A stretch of DNA of 27,095 nucleotides from a virus. Numbering within the stretch: the stretch's first letter is position 1; the number at the start of each line of letters is the position of its first letter. The stretch covers positions 1 to 27,095 of the IMG/VR virus record IMGVR_UViG_3300009494_000019; one strand, written 5' to 3'. A program made the position numbers and the translations under genes. Below, in pieces: positions 1 through 7,861 of the stretch. Below the pieces are notes generated by a model. The model saw only the letters and a program-made list of their open reading frames with translations. It was not told the DNA's origin and did not search any database.

Positions 1-53
1 AGAGCGCACGGTTCACATCCGTGAGGTCCAGAGTTCGAGTCTCTGCTCGCCCA
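1..53 (+). tRNA. tRNA-Val(CAC), 3' part only
   Basis: The window opens inside a tRNA. The anticodon stem is CACGG (7-11) paired with CCGTG (19-23). The 7-nt loop TTCACAT carries anticodon CAC at 14-16, which reads GUG valine codons. A variable loop (24-28) follows, then a T arm of CAGAG/CTCTG (29-33/41-45) around TTCGAGT, the acceptor strand CTCGCCC (46-52) and discriminator A53. CCA is not encoded. The 5' acceptor strand and most of the D arm lie before base 1. The adjacent integrase makes this the likely integration target. Confidence 0.9.
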
Positions 54-213
54 CTGCGGTACTCACGGTTCCCCTCTCGCGCAATCCGTGAGTACCCCAC
101 TTGACCTTCCGGTTTAACTCCGGTTCTCACGGTTAGAAAAAAAACTTCCGCGCAATTTATTAGCGGAACAACCGTGCAGTTAGCGGAACTAACCCCAATC
201 AACCGGAGGTCAC
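54..213. other. Probable prophage attachment-side region and integrase leader
   Basis: This 160-bp gap between the tRNA and the integrase is full of short repeats. A perfect 11-bp inverted repeat GGTACTCACGG/CCGTGAGTACC sits at 58-68/86-96. CACGGTT recurs at 7-13 (in the tRNA), 64-70 and 128-134. TTAGCGGAAC is repeated exactly 20 bp apart (160-169 and 180-189). Such repeats next to a tyrosine integrase are typical of recombinase core or arm sites. Their role here is inferred. The other attachment end is outside the window. The integrase ribosome binding site GGAGGT (205-210) closes the region. Confidence 0.5.
58..96. repeat. 11-bp perfect inverted repeat resembling the tRNA anticodon arm
   Basis: GGTACTCACGG (58-68) and CCGTGAGTACC (86-96) flank a 17-nt spacer. 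The parts CACGGTTC (64-71) and ATCCGTGAG (84-92) also occur in the tRNA anticodon arm, at 7-14 and 17-25, where they flank the 7-nt anticodon loop. No T-run follows, so it does not look like an intrinsic terminator. A recombinase binding site or remnant of an attachment site is more likely. Confidence 0.55.
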
Positions 214-1206
214 ATGGTTCAGCGTAAAAAAATCAGCCTAAAACTCTCTCAGGCCATTGAGGGATTCTTCCTGGAGCAGCGCGCGCGCGGACTCAGCACT
301 TGCACACTCAGCGATTATCACAACGGATGCGGCAAACTTACCGCCTGGCTACCTGACGATCCCAACCTGAACGAGATTACCACCCAGGATATTCAGCATC
401 TCTTTGCCTATCTGGGTAACACGCCGCAAATATCGCGCTCCGCGATTCCCCGCCCGGCGAAACCGCTCTCCAACAAGAGCCTTCTCAACATTCATGCCGG
501 CCTTTCCGCTCTCTGGACCTGGGCTATCCGTGAGGGCGCTGCTGATGAGCACATCATCCGCGCCCTGCCGCGTCCTAAACCCGAGAAGCGCGCCATTGTC
601 CCCTTCACCAAACCCGATATCGTCGCGCTCCTCGCGGCCTGCAATGAGACGCGCTCCTACATCGCCAAGGGCATCCGCTGCGCCAACGCGCGCCCCATGG
701 CGCTGCGTGATCAGGCCATCATTCGCACCCTGCTCGATACTGGGATACGCGCCTCAGAGCTCTGTAATGTGACCATCGCAGATGCGGATCTAGAGAATCA
801 CCGCATCAAGGTTTTTGGGAAGGGCGCCAAAGAGCGAATATTGAGAACGGGCAATCGTACTACGCGCGCACTATGGCGATATCAAACCACACGCGCACCC
901 CATCTCAGCGGCGCCGCGCCGCTATTCGCCAACAATAACGGCTTCGAGGAGCCGCTCACCCGGCGCGCTCTCGGTTCAATGCTCTCTCGCTGCGGCGAGC
1001 GCGCCGGCGTCCGCGCTGTCTACCCACACCGCTTTCGCCACACCTTCGCGATCGTCTACCTGCGCTCTGGCGGGGATGCCTACAGCCTGCAGATTCTCCT
1101 CGGTCACACCACGCTCGACATGGTGCGACGCTACCTGGCGATTGCCCAGGCCGACGTCGAGAACGCCCACCGCAAGGCCTCGCCGGTGGACAATTGGCGG
1201 CTTTGA
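214..1206 (+). CDS. int: Tyrosine recombinase / phage integrase
   Basis: This 330-residue site-specific recombinase would integrate and excise the prophage by cutting and rejoining attachment sites through a 3'-phosphotyrosine intermediate. The N-terminal SAM-like, core-binding domain covers roughly residues 8-110 and the catalytic domain 125-330. All catalytic residues are visible: Arg179 (TGIRASEL), Lys203 (FGKGAKER), His272 and Arg275 (PHRFRH), His298 (LGHTT) and nucleophile Tyr307. The ATG at 214 is supported by GGAGGT at 205-210. It is convergent with the late operon and separated from it by a hairpin terminator. Its position beside tRNA-Val fits the usual tRNA-targeted integration. XerC/D-like chromosomal recombinases share the fold, but the tRNA and phage context favour an integrase. 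Confidence 0.93.
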   Translation: MVQRKKISLKLSQAIEGFFLEQRARGLSTCTLSDYHNGCGKLTAWLPDDPNLNEITTQDIQHLFAYLGNTPQISRSAIPRPAKPLSNKSLLNIHAGLSALWTWAIREGAADEHIIRALPRPKPEKRAIVPFTKPDIVALLAACNETRSYIAKGIRCANARPMALRDQAIIRTLLDTGIRASELCNVTIADADLENHRIKVFGKGAKERILRTGNRTTRALWRYQTTRAPHLSGAAPLFANNNGFEEPLTRRALGSMLSRCGERAGVRAVYPHRFRHTFAIVYLRSGGDAYSLQILLGHTTLDMVRRYLAIAQADVENAHRKASPVDNWRL

Positions 1207-1216
1207 TATTCACCGC

Positions 1217-1253
1217 AAAAGCAAGGCCGCCCGCATGATGCGGACGGCCTTGC
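1217..1253 (-). terminator. Intrinsic terminator of the late operon, possibly bidirectional
   Basis: GCAAGGCCG (1221-1229) pairs with CGGCCTTGC (1245-1253), and the loop contains a further CCGCAT/ATGCGG-type pairing. On the minus strand the stem is followed by TTTT (1217-1220), so it fits a Rho-independent terminator for the minus-strand operon. It also lies 14 bp after the integrase stop, between the two convergent genes. Confidence 0.75.
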
Positions 1254-1288
1254 TCTGCCTTGCTCTCGCCCCCGTCCCCGGGGGCGGC

Positions 1289-2938
1289 CTAGTACCCTCT
1301 CATAACGAGAGGCAGATACGTCACATACAGAATACCCGTTGACGGCGTACAGCCGAACCCGACGCAGGGCGTCGCGGTCGGATATGGCGTCTCCACCCAG
1401 GGCTGCGGCGTGTAATAGGGCGTTGGCGTTGGCGTGTTCGTCGGAGTTGGAGTGTTCGTTGGCGTCGGCGTGTTCGTCGGCGTTGGCGTGTTCGTCGGCG
1501 TTGGCGTCACTTCTGGCGTGGGCGTGGCCGCGCCGATGTGAACGGTCATGCTGATCGTATCGGTGATCCCCGAACAGCCCTCGGCTTCGAGTGCGGGGTA
1601 AAATGTACCGGTCGCGGTGTACGTGTGGCTCGTCGTTGGCACAGTGGTCGTATCGTCGTTCCCGTCGCCAAAGTCCCAGGTGTACGTGATCGGCGCCGTG
1701 CCCAGCACCCATCCCGTAAAAACGTCCGTTTGGCTGATGTAGTCGTAATCGCTTTCCAGCGCCAGGGCGATAGGCCACAGGCATTTTCCCTCGTGCCCCA
1801 AGTACACCGTTTTGATCGCACTTGTCCCGCTGATATCCAGCGTCTCCGTGATGTAGTCCCACACCCACGTCCCGGTAAATACGTCCCAGGTGCGCGTGAT
1901 GCTCGAGGTTGCCGCGCCGGTGGTGATCACCGTCCAGGTGAGGGCTTGCGTCCCGGTGATGGCGCTGCCGACAGTGTAGGTGTACGTTGCGAGATTCACC
2001 GAGCTCGACCAGCGGTCCGTCAATGTATACGTGACCGCCTGAGAGACGCTCACGCCATCCGTTACGGTGACTGTATCCGTGTCGGTCACCACCGCGCTAT
2101 AGGCGAAATCTAACGCCGCAACGGTGTCGGTCTCCACGCCATTCACGTACAGCGTCTTGTCCCACGTGGTGACATCGGGCGGCAATGGCAACGGCGAGAG
2201 CGGCGAGAACTGGATCAGGCCGCTCGGTAGCGACCAACTGAAAATTACCGCCAGCAGCGCAATGATCATGCTGAGAACTATTCCCAAAATACCGCCCTTA
2301 CTCCCTACTCCCTTACTTCCTACTCCCTTACTTCCTACTCCCTTACTTCCTACTCCCTTACTTCCTACTCCCTTACTCCCTTCCCCTAACTCCTCATTAG
2401 TGGAACGAGCGGGTAACTGTCCTTCCCGCAATAATATGTATTCTAGCGCGTCCCGGCTGCCCGGGAGCCCGCGCACGCGCGCCCACCTGGTGACGGTTCG
2501 CGCCCACGTCCACGCAACGCTGAGTCCCCAGCCTCGTTCCAATGCGACCCGCAAAGCTCCGGCCAGCACGTCCGCGCCGGAGAAGCCGCCTACGCCGCCA
2601 TAGTTCACGCCCGGCCCGGCAATGATGGCTCGCGCTCCGGCCTCCCAGAGCGCGTCCAACAGCTCTGTGTTTTCCGTCCCGAAGCACGCGCCCACAAAGA
2701 CAACTGTTCCGGTCAGGTTCATCTCTCCGATTTGCCGGGCGTCGAGCACTACGCGCCCAGCGCCGTCGCACCAGGCCGTCCCCGCCCGGTTAGGGTGCAG
2801 GAAAATGTAAAGCAGTTCGGGGGCATCTCGCACGAATAGCATTACAGGCGCGCGCAATTTCCACAAACTCGCGTGCGTACCGGCGATACGCCGGACGTTT
2901 TCGGCATATTTGTCTATTGTCCACGCTCTAATTTTCAT
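1289..2938 (-). CDS. Membrane-anchored caspase/CHAT-like (clan CD) protein with PKD ectodomain
   Basis: This 549-residue mosaic is the last gene of the late operon. Residues 1-172 resemble the small protein at 15998-16534 and carry a possible His48 (FLHPN) / Cys85 (GACFG) dyad of caspase/CHAT-like clan CD proteases. Residues 187-216 are six GSKGV-type repeats and 217-236 a single hydrophobic helix. Then come beta-rich sequence, a PKD domain (about 390-470, with WDFGDG), a TPTPTN linker (about 472-508) and the C-terminal YLPLVMR typical of Chloroflexota surface proteins. The expected topology is catalytic domain inside, PKD region outside. The start overlaps the upstream stop by ATGA. Neither protease activity nor a substrate can be shown. 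Roles in host-surface modification, lysis or signalling are all open. Confidence 0.75.
   Translation of the reverse strand: MKIRAWTIDKYAENVRRIAGTHASLWKLRAPVMLFVRDAPELLYIFLHPNRAGTAWCDGAGRVVLDARQIGEMNLTGTVVFVGACFGTENTELLDALWEAGARAIIAGPGVNYGGVGGFSGADVLAGALRVALERGWGLSVAWTWARTVTRWARVRGLPGSRDALEYILLREGQLPARSTNEELGEGSKGVGSKGVGSKGVGSKGVGSKGVGSKGGILGIVLSMIIALLAVIFSWSLPSGLIQFSPLSPLPLPPDVTTWDKTLYVNGVETDTVAALDFAYSAVVTDTDTVTVTDGVSVSQAVTYTLTDRWSSSVNLATYTYTVGSAITGTQALTWTVITTGAATSSITRTWDVFTGTWVWDYITETLDISGTSAIKTVYLGHEGKCLWPIALALESDYDYISQTDVFTGWVLGTAPITYTWDFGDGNDDTTTVPTTSHTYTATGTFYPALEAEGCSGITDTISMTVHIGAATPTPEVTPTPTNTPTPTNTPTPTNTPTPTNTPTPTPYYTPQPWVETPYPTATPCVGFGCTPSTGILYVTYLPLVMRGY
1421..1508 (-). repeat. 18-bp tandem repeat encoding the TPTPTN linker
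   Basis: About four to five degenerate copies of an 18-bp unit encode Thr-Pro-Thr-Pro-Thr-Asn in the minus-strand gene. This is a low-complexity extracellular spacer, common before C-terminal anchors in Chloroflexota secreted proteins. Confidence 0.75.
2297..2386 (-). repeat. 15-bp tandem repeat (six copies) encoding GSKGV linker
   Basis: Six 15-bp units (plus-strand sense TTACTTCCTACTCCC, with small variants at both ends) encode GSKGV on the minus strand. The same G-rich unit occurs in non-coding form at 4327-4370, 9900-9935, 14080-14125, 17200-17272 and 24535-24570. Here it is read in frame inside a gene. Confidence 0.85.
2386..2400 (-). repeat. Boundary element copy 1 (CTAA-N7-TTAG), inside a gene
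   Basis: CTAA (2386-2389), 7 nt, TTAG (2397-2400). This is the only one of six copies lying inside a reading frame. It directly adjoins the 15-bp repeat tract, in the same arrangement as the intergenic copies. Confidence 0.6.
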
Positions 2939-4326
2939 CGTTGTTTCTCCATGTTCGCCAGGATCACTTCTAAGCGGCTGTCCGCGCCTTTTGGCAGGAT
3001 ATTCACGCGGCGCGCTGAGACCTGCACTTCCTGCACCTGGATCGTGATTTGACGGTCCGGTACCAGATCATGCAGCACTATCACGTCGCCCGCGCGGACG
3101 AGCGCTGCCGGCCAAACGCTGCCATCCGGTTTCAATATCAAGCCGGCGCTGGATAGCCGTAGGCCCGGTTGCGGGTCTTTGTGCTCCGCGAGATAGATTT
3201 GCGTGAGGGCAATTGCCTCCGCGCTCGAGGTCTGCGGCAGCCGGAGCGTTCTTTCGCGGCGACCGTAGAGAGTGATACTATCGCTATCCGTGTACCAGGC
3301 GGTGCGCTCTCCGGAAGGCCGCTCGCCCCGGACGGCGTTCCAGATATCCTGCCGCCGCCAATTGAGTGTCCAGTCGTCGAGATACGCCCGTTCCACCCGC
3401 CAGGCAGCCGTCGCCGCCCAGGGCCTGAACTCGGCTACGTCATCGTAGGCCGTGAATAGCCAGGCTTCGCTGCCATCTCCCAGCTCCGCCAATTCCTCCA
3501 GCGCCGCCAGGTAGGTTGCCTTCTGATACACAGCCCGATCAACCAACGCCCCACCGGTCTCCAGTTCCTGCTCAACGATACCGGCAGCGGTCAGCAATGC
3601 CGCCGCGATCAGGTCCGTGCTCGCCGGATTCAGTGTCCGTACCTCGACGCCCGTCAATCTCAGTTCCGCCTCTCCGGCTTCCGTGCCCACTTTTCTCAGG
3701 GTCACGGTCAGGTCGGCGGTATCTACCGTCAGGTCAACGTCCACGGTCGTCGTGACATTGGCCGTCCAGGCTATCGAGCTATCGTCCTCGACGATCTCGG
3801 CCACCCAGCTGCCGCTGGTGATCGTCAATTCGATGTGCGCCACGAGTTGCACGATGTTCTCGTCCCCCAGTTCCACCGTGCTTTCCGGGTACATGACGCT
3901 GCTCTCATCGCCATCGGTGAAGTTGCCGCCGCCGTTGATGTAAATGCGATTATTATTGTCCGCGTACATTCCGTCCGGGGGATTACTCTCCGGCGCCCAA
4001 TTGCGATAGTCCACGTCGCTGAAGATGCGCCATAATTCGAGATCTAGCAACGCGCGCGGGACTCCCAGCACTGTCAGGGTCATGCTGTTGCCGCGCAATT
4101 GACATACTTCTAATTCGCCGCGCCAGACCGTCTCGCCGGCAGTGACAAATTCCAATGTTCCTCCCGGCCAGCCGTCCACCAGCTGCCACAACTCGCGCCG
4201 CGCCGCATCTAACGTTATCGTGGCCCCCCACCAGCCACCCGGTAGGCATGAATTGAATCGCCAGCTGCTCGCTTGCTCCGTCACGTCCAAACGCCCGGTC
4301 AAATCAGTCTCAATAAAAATTTGCAC
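2935..4326 (-). CDS. Distal tail / tail-hub (Tal-like) protein
   Basis: A 463-residue protein in the third position after the tape measure, where siphophages encode the hub or tail-associated protein at the tail tip. The N-terminus (MQIFIETDLTGR, then a short WRGELEV-type segment around residue 70) resembles hub domains that start with a small beta barrel. A lysin-like or carbohydrate-binding motif was not recognised, so the assignment rests on position, length and composition. The GTG at 4326 is used because an in-frame TAG lies two codons upstream. AGGA lies almost against the GTG, which makes the start uncertain. The gene ends with an ATGA overlap with the PKD-protein gene, suggesting translational coupling. 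Confidence 0.6.
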   Translation of the reverse strand: MQIFIETDLTGRLDVTEQASSWRFNSCLPGGWWGATITLDAARRELWQLVDGWPGGTLEFVTAGETVWRGELEVCQLRGNSMTLTVLGVPRALLDLELWRIFSDVDYRNWAPESNPPDGMYADNNNRIYINGGGNFTDGDESSVMYPESTVELGDENIVQLVAHIELTITSGSWVAEIVEDDSSIAWTANVTTTVDVDLTVDTADLTVTLRKVGTEAGEAELRLTGVEVRTLNPASTDLIAAALLTAAGIVEQELETGGALVDRAVYQKATYLAALEELAELGDGSEAWLFTAYDDVAEFRPWAATAAWRVERAYLDDWTLNWRRQDIWNAVRGERPSGERTAWYTDSDSITLYGRRERTLRLPQTSSAEAIALTQIYLAEHKDPQPGLRLSSAGLILKPDGSVWPAALVRAGDVIVLHDLVPDRQITIQVQEVQVSARRVNILPKGADSRLEVILANMEKQR

Positions 4327-4499
4327 TTCCTATTCCCCCACTCCCCTACTCCCACACTTCCATACTCCCTGCTTCTCTTCTCTGTGTTCTCCGTGCCTCT
4401 GTGGTGAAAAAGCAAAAACCCCCTTGCGTCCTTGCGTCTTTGCGTTGAAATTCCTTCTTTCTTTTCTCTGCGCCCTCTGCGTCTCTGCGTTGAAATTCT
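4327..4499. repeat. Repeat-filled intergenic gap
   Basis: This 173-bp gap between two tail genes consists of the pyrimidine-rich plus-strand unit (C-rich 7-8-mers, 4331-4370), a copy of the element ending CTCTGTGGTGAA (about 4378-4409), and two related units ending TGCGTTGAAATTC (about 4431-4452 and 4475-4498). No gene was seen. Related elements occur at 9820-9895, 24575-24606 and 27040-27065. Confidence 0.7.
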
Positions 4500-5822
4500 T
4501 TAAACGTCGGGGATCACGTTCCAGCGGGGTACGGCTAAAATTTGGATTTGTGCGGTGCGCTCCGGCTCAGCGCTGCCACCGTCAGATGTCAAGCCGAAGG
4601 CGATCATCTGCTGTCCGGCAGAGGCCGCTGGCAACAACGCCGCTGGCCGTAGCTGTATTTGCTCGCCATAGCCATCTAAGACGGGCATCCGCTCGCCGCC
4701 GAAATCATAGACCAGTTCCTCACGGATACCATCGTCTTCGATACACGCGCCGGGGACGCAATTATAGGCTCGAAATAGCAAGCGCCGGTATTGCTCCATC
4801 GGACTGAAATGCACAAAATCTAACCAGCCGTTTGCGCCGCCCTCGCTCTCCACCCACACCTTGAACGGGTAGCGCACTGGATGTACGTATCCGCCAGGCG
4901 GGAGCACGGTCATCCCTAAATCGTTCCAGCCGCTTCTTCCGGTCACCCAGCGACCGGTCTGCATTCTGGTCAGTTCGTACCCCACCGCCACGCGCCAGCG
5001 GTCGCCGTACAGATTGCCGTTAGCCAGCACGCGGAACGGCCCCACGAAGTCGCGGTTGCTGGCATAAGCGACCTCCCAGCGGAATTCGCTGGCCTGCGCG
5101 CGGAACGTATTGCTATATTGGGTATCAAACTGCTGCTGCACGATCAGCGCCTCGCTGTCCTCGCCCTCTAAGATCAGGTTGATCGGCCGGTCGTACCACC
5201 CCATTCTCACTTCCGCTAAGCGATTATTAGCATAAGTATTTGAGATCTTGATCCGCGTCAGCGCCGGGACATTCCCCACCGGCGCTTCGATCAGCACGAA
5301 GTTGTTGTATCCGGGCCGGCTATCATCACAGTTGTAGATCTCGGCATAGTCGCCCCACGCCTCGTCATAGAATGTGCGTACTTGCAGCAAGCCTTCCTGC
5401 CCGCGCCAGTACGGTTCGCGCGTCCAGCGTACCGTGATGTTGCGCGCCGCGCCGTTCGGCTCAGCCACTCCGCCATACAGCGTCGCCGTGTACCAGTACG
5501 GATTCCGGTCCGCGTTGCGGATTTGCACTGCTAACCGCATATCGCGCCGGCCAGAGAGCGCCCATAGTTGTGCTGTCTTCAGCGCTGCATTGAACTGCTG
5601 CAGGCCGCTGATCGCCTGCGGATACCACAGCGTCAGCGTTTCCTCGATGTTGCCTACCTCGACGGCGAGCGGGCGCGCTCCCTCGCGCCCCCCGCGCGTG
5701 TACAGCACGCTCTCCGGCGCGCCCCGGGGCGCGAACTCCACCCAGGCGGCCGCGACCTCGGCCACGGTCTCTACATCGCCGCTGCCGAAGGCCTCAATAC
5801 GCACGATTCGCAATTCGTACAT
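4500..5822 (-). CDS. Distal tail protein (Dit-like position)
   Basis: A 440-residue protein immediately downstream of the tape measure, the usual position of the distal tail (Dit) protein that joins tube and tip. The sequence is beta-rich with many Trp and Tyr, for example the REPYWRGQEG stretch near residue 136. The C-terminal half looks like a jelly-roll or carbohydrate-binding type fold, but I recognise no named motif. The ATG (5820-5822) overlaps the tape-measure stop by one base, so the two are probably translationally coupled. Function is assigned by synteny. Confidence 0.65.
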   Translation of the reverse strand: MYELRIVRIEAFGSGDVETVAEVAAAWVEFAPRGAPESVLYTRGGREGARPLAVEVGNIEETLTLWYPQAISGLQQFNAALKTAQLWALSGRRDMRLAVQIRNADRNPYWYTATLYGGVAEPNGAARNITVRWTREPYWRGQEGLLQVRTFYDEAWGDYAEIYNCDDSRPGYNNFVLIEAPVGNVPALTRIKISNTYANNRLAEVRMGWYDRPINLILEGEDSEALIVQQQFDTQYSNTFRAQASEFRWEVAYASNRDFVGPFRVLANGNLYGDRWRVAVGYELTRMQTGRWVTGRSGWNDLGMTVLPPGGYVHPVRYPFKVWVESEGGANGWLDFVHFSPMEQYRRLLFRAYNCVPGACIEDDGIREELVYDFGGERMPVLDGYGEQIQLRPAALLPAASAGQQMIAFGLTSDGGSAEPERTAQIQILAVPRWNVIPDV

Positions 5823-7663
5823 TAGACTACCCCTCGCAGCGGGCGCAGCCGGCCTTCCAGCGCCGCCCCCAACCGCTCGCTGATTTGCTCTATCAGGTCC
5901 TCTACATCGCGGTCGTCGTGGATTTCCACGTGCTCCAGGTGGACGTGCAATGTCACACCTCCGCCTCCGTTGCCCGCGCCCGCTGCCGCCATGGCCGCCA
6001 CCGGCGCGGCATTCATCGTGTGTTGTACGCTGAGCGCTACATCACGGCCCATTGCCGCTGTTTCGTCAATGAAGCCCGTCCAGGTCATCGCCGCGATATC
6101 GCTAAAAATTGCTGATGGCGACTGGATTCCCAGCACGTCCTTCGCCGCGTCAATCGCGCCTTGTACCACATTTTTGGCGGCATTTATGACGCTCTGCGCT
6201 GCGTTTTTGATGCCATCGCGCAGGCCCTCGATGAGTTGCGCGCCGATCTCCTTGAACCGGCCCACCTTCTCGATGACGCCGCCAATGATCTGCACTAAGA
6301 TCGTGTTGACGATTTCCTGCGCCTGTTCAAAATTGCTTTTCCAAACCGCCACGAACTCCTCGAGGCTGGTTCCCGTACAGTTCAACACCCCCTCAAGAAA
6401 TTCTAAGAAGATGGCCTTGATCGCCTCCCAAATGCCGGTTCCAATATCTAAGACCGTTTGCCAGGCCCCCTCCCAGTCTCCGGTGATGATTTGCATCGCC
6501 AGCGTAATGACGCTGAGTATGGTGTCAACGGCGGTTGAGACAATCAGATTGATAATGTTCCAGACGTTGTCGGTCGCCGGCAGCAGGCAGTTTTGCCAGA
6601 AATCCACCAACGTCTGACTTGTTTCGATGATCAGCGGTAAATTTGCCTGTATCCAGGCCGTGACTGTAGCGATCTGCTCTTGAATGAACGGCATGACCGT
6701 ATTAACCACGCCTTTCAGCGTGTCGAGAATACCCGGGCCTTCGTTCTGGAAAAATTGGGTGAATATTCGTTGTAGAGTTTCAATGGCTACCGGGATATTC
6801 TCCCCCAGCCATTGCGCTGCCATCTCGCCGAAGACCGCTATCTGGGGGCCGTACTCCGTCAGTAGCAACCCCAGCGGTTCTAAGATCGCCTGTAACGCCG
6901 GCAAGAGCGCCATCGCCAGCCCCATTTTAAGGTTCTCGACCGTTGTCTTCAGTTGCGCCAACGTCGCGGCCGTTCCGCCAGTGTTGTCGCCCAGTCGCTC
7001 GATGAACTCCCCGCCGGAGGCTACTACCGCGTTCAGTAGCGCTTCCTGCTGCTGTGCTTTCGTCATCTCCTCGGTCGTGATGCCCAATGTCTCGGCGAAG
7101 CTGGCGTAGGCCTCGCTGAGGTTGATCGTCAGCCCCAAATTGTCTAAGATCATCGGGCTGCCGCGCCCGATGCCCTTGACCAAACTGTCTAACAGGAATC
7201 CTACATCTTCGCCGGTGGCCGCTGCGCTGGCCTGCGCGATCTTGAGCAGCTCCGGAAACTTGTCCGCCATGCTCTCGCCAACTAAGAGCATGGCGCTATT
7301 GTACGACTCCATCAGGCCAACGTCGGTGACCATGCCGTTCGCGGCCTCGCGCATCGAGGCCAGCACGACATCAGCGCTCTGCCCTGCGCTCTCGGCTAAG
7401 TTCTCGAACGAGACCTGGAGTTGCTCGACGCGCGGCGCTTCGTTGAGCAGCGTATCTCCTAAGTCGCGCCCCAGCCCGATGATCGCGTCGAACCCCTTGG
7501 TCATTACAGCGCCGGTGAGGAAGCCCAGCGCGTTTTCGGCGATGTTCCCGACGCGATCCCAGGCGGATTTAGATTGACCTTCGGCCTGCCGCATCCCACG
7601 GTCCAGGCCTTTTAGATCAACCCCTGTTCCTAGTATCGCCTCGCCCAGGCTGTAATTTGCCAT
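5822..7663 (-). CDS. Tape measure protein
   Basis: About 613 residues, the longest tail gene. It sets tail length and is threaded through the tube. The N-terminal part (LGTGVDLKGLDRGMRQAEGQ) is the typical tape-measure opening. Several hydrophobic segments follow, notably in the middle (NIINLIVSTAVDTILSVITL), and a long alpha-helical section runs to about residue 540. The C-terminal third is rich in Ala and Gly. The ATG at 7663 is preferred because the protein then begins MANYSLGEAIL, with GAGAGG 11 nt upstream. An alternative GTG at 7696 adds 11 residues. It follows the tail chaperone cluster, separated by the moron region. Its length would predict a short tail of roughly 90 nm by the usual 0.15 nm per residue relation (an inference). 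Confidence 0.85.
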   Translation of the reverse strand: MANYSLGEAILGTGVDLKGLDRGMRQAEGQSKSAWDRVGNIAENALGFLTGAVMTKGFDAIIGLGRDLGDTLLNEAPRVEQLQVSFENLAESAGQSADVVLASMREAANGMVTDVGLMESYNSAMLLVGESMADKFPELLKIAQASAAATGEDVGFLLDSLVKGIGRGSPMILDNLGLTINLSEAYASFAETLGITTEEMTKAQQQEALLNAVVASGGEFIERLGDNTGGTAATLAQLKTTVENLKMGLAMALLPALQAILEPLGLLLTEYGPQIAVFGEMAAQWLGENIPVAIETLQRIFTQFFQNEGPGILDTLKGVVNTVMPFIQEQIATVTAWIQANLPLIIETSQTLVDFWQNCLLPATDNVWNIINLIVSTAVDTILSVITLAMQIITGDWEGAWQTVLDIGTGIWEAIKAIFLEFLEGVLNCTGTSLEEFVAVWKSNFEQAQEIVNTILVQIIGGVIEKVGRFKEIGAQLIEGLRDGIKNAAQSVINAAKNVVQGAIDAAKDVLGIQSPSAIFSDIAAMTWTGFIDETAAMGRDVALSVQHTMNAAPVAAMAAAGAGNGGGGVTLHVHLEHVEIHDDRDVEDLIEQISERLGAALEGRLRPLRGVV

Positions 7664-7742
7664 AAAAGAGTGTGCCTCTCGACGAAAGGGGCGCACTCCG
7701 GCGCACAGTTGGGCGTACCAGGACGCATCTATTTCTGTTCTG

Positions 7743-7757
7743 CTAATAGAACCTTAG
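7743..7757 (-). repeat. Boundary element copy 2 (CTAA-N7-TTAG)
   Basis: CTAA (7743-7746), 7 nt, TTAG (7754-7757), followed by CGGCTC. It lies 80 bp upstream of the tape-measure start. It shares TTCTNCTAA and TTAGCGG flanks with copies at 14128 and 17273. Confidence 0.55.
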
Positions 7758-7791
7758 CGGCTCTACATCGTTTTATCTATGCTGTTGTATT

Positions 7792-7825
7792 TGACATTTG
7801 ACGTGCTTTGGTACGTCAAATGTCA
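7792..7825. promoter_or_regulatory. 13-bp perfect inverted repeat, candidate operator
   Basis: TGACATTTGACGT (7792-7804) and ACGTCAAATGTCA (7813-7825) with an 8-nt spacer. No T-run follows on either strand. It contains TTGACA at 7791-7796 and, on the minus strand, TTGACG, so it could overlap a -35 element. Repressor binding or divergent promoter control are the likeliest roles. This is inferred only. Confidence 0.5.
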
Positions 7826-7861
7826 GTTGTGATTCTCTGCTGCCACCTCTATACTTGAATT

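Noticed and set aside
1268-1285. GCCCCC/GGGGGC hairpin at the end of the PKD-protein gene
   Set aside because: Very short loop, no T-run on either side. The stronger hairpin at 1221-1253 explains termination.
1131-1868. A 245-codon minus-strand frame with Asn/His-rich repeats
   Set aside because: It is a frame shadow of the TPTPTN and PKD section of the gene at 1289-2938.
2297-2386. Short regular repeats suggesting a CRISPR array
   Set aside because: The 15-bp units are adjacent with no spacers, encode a GSKGV linker, and match G-rich intergenic repeats elsewhere.
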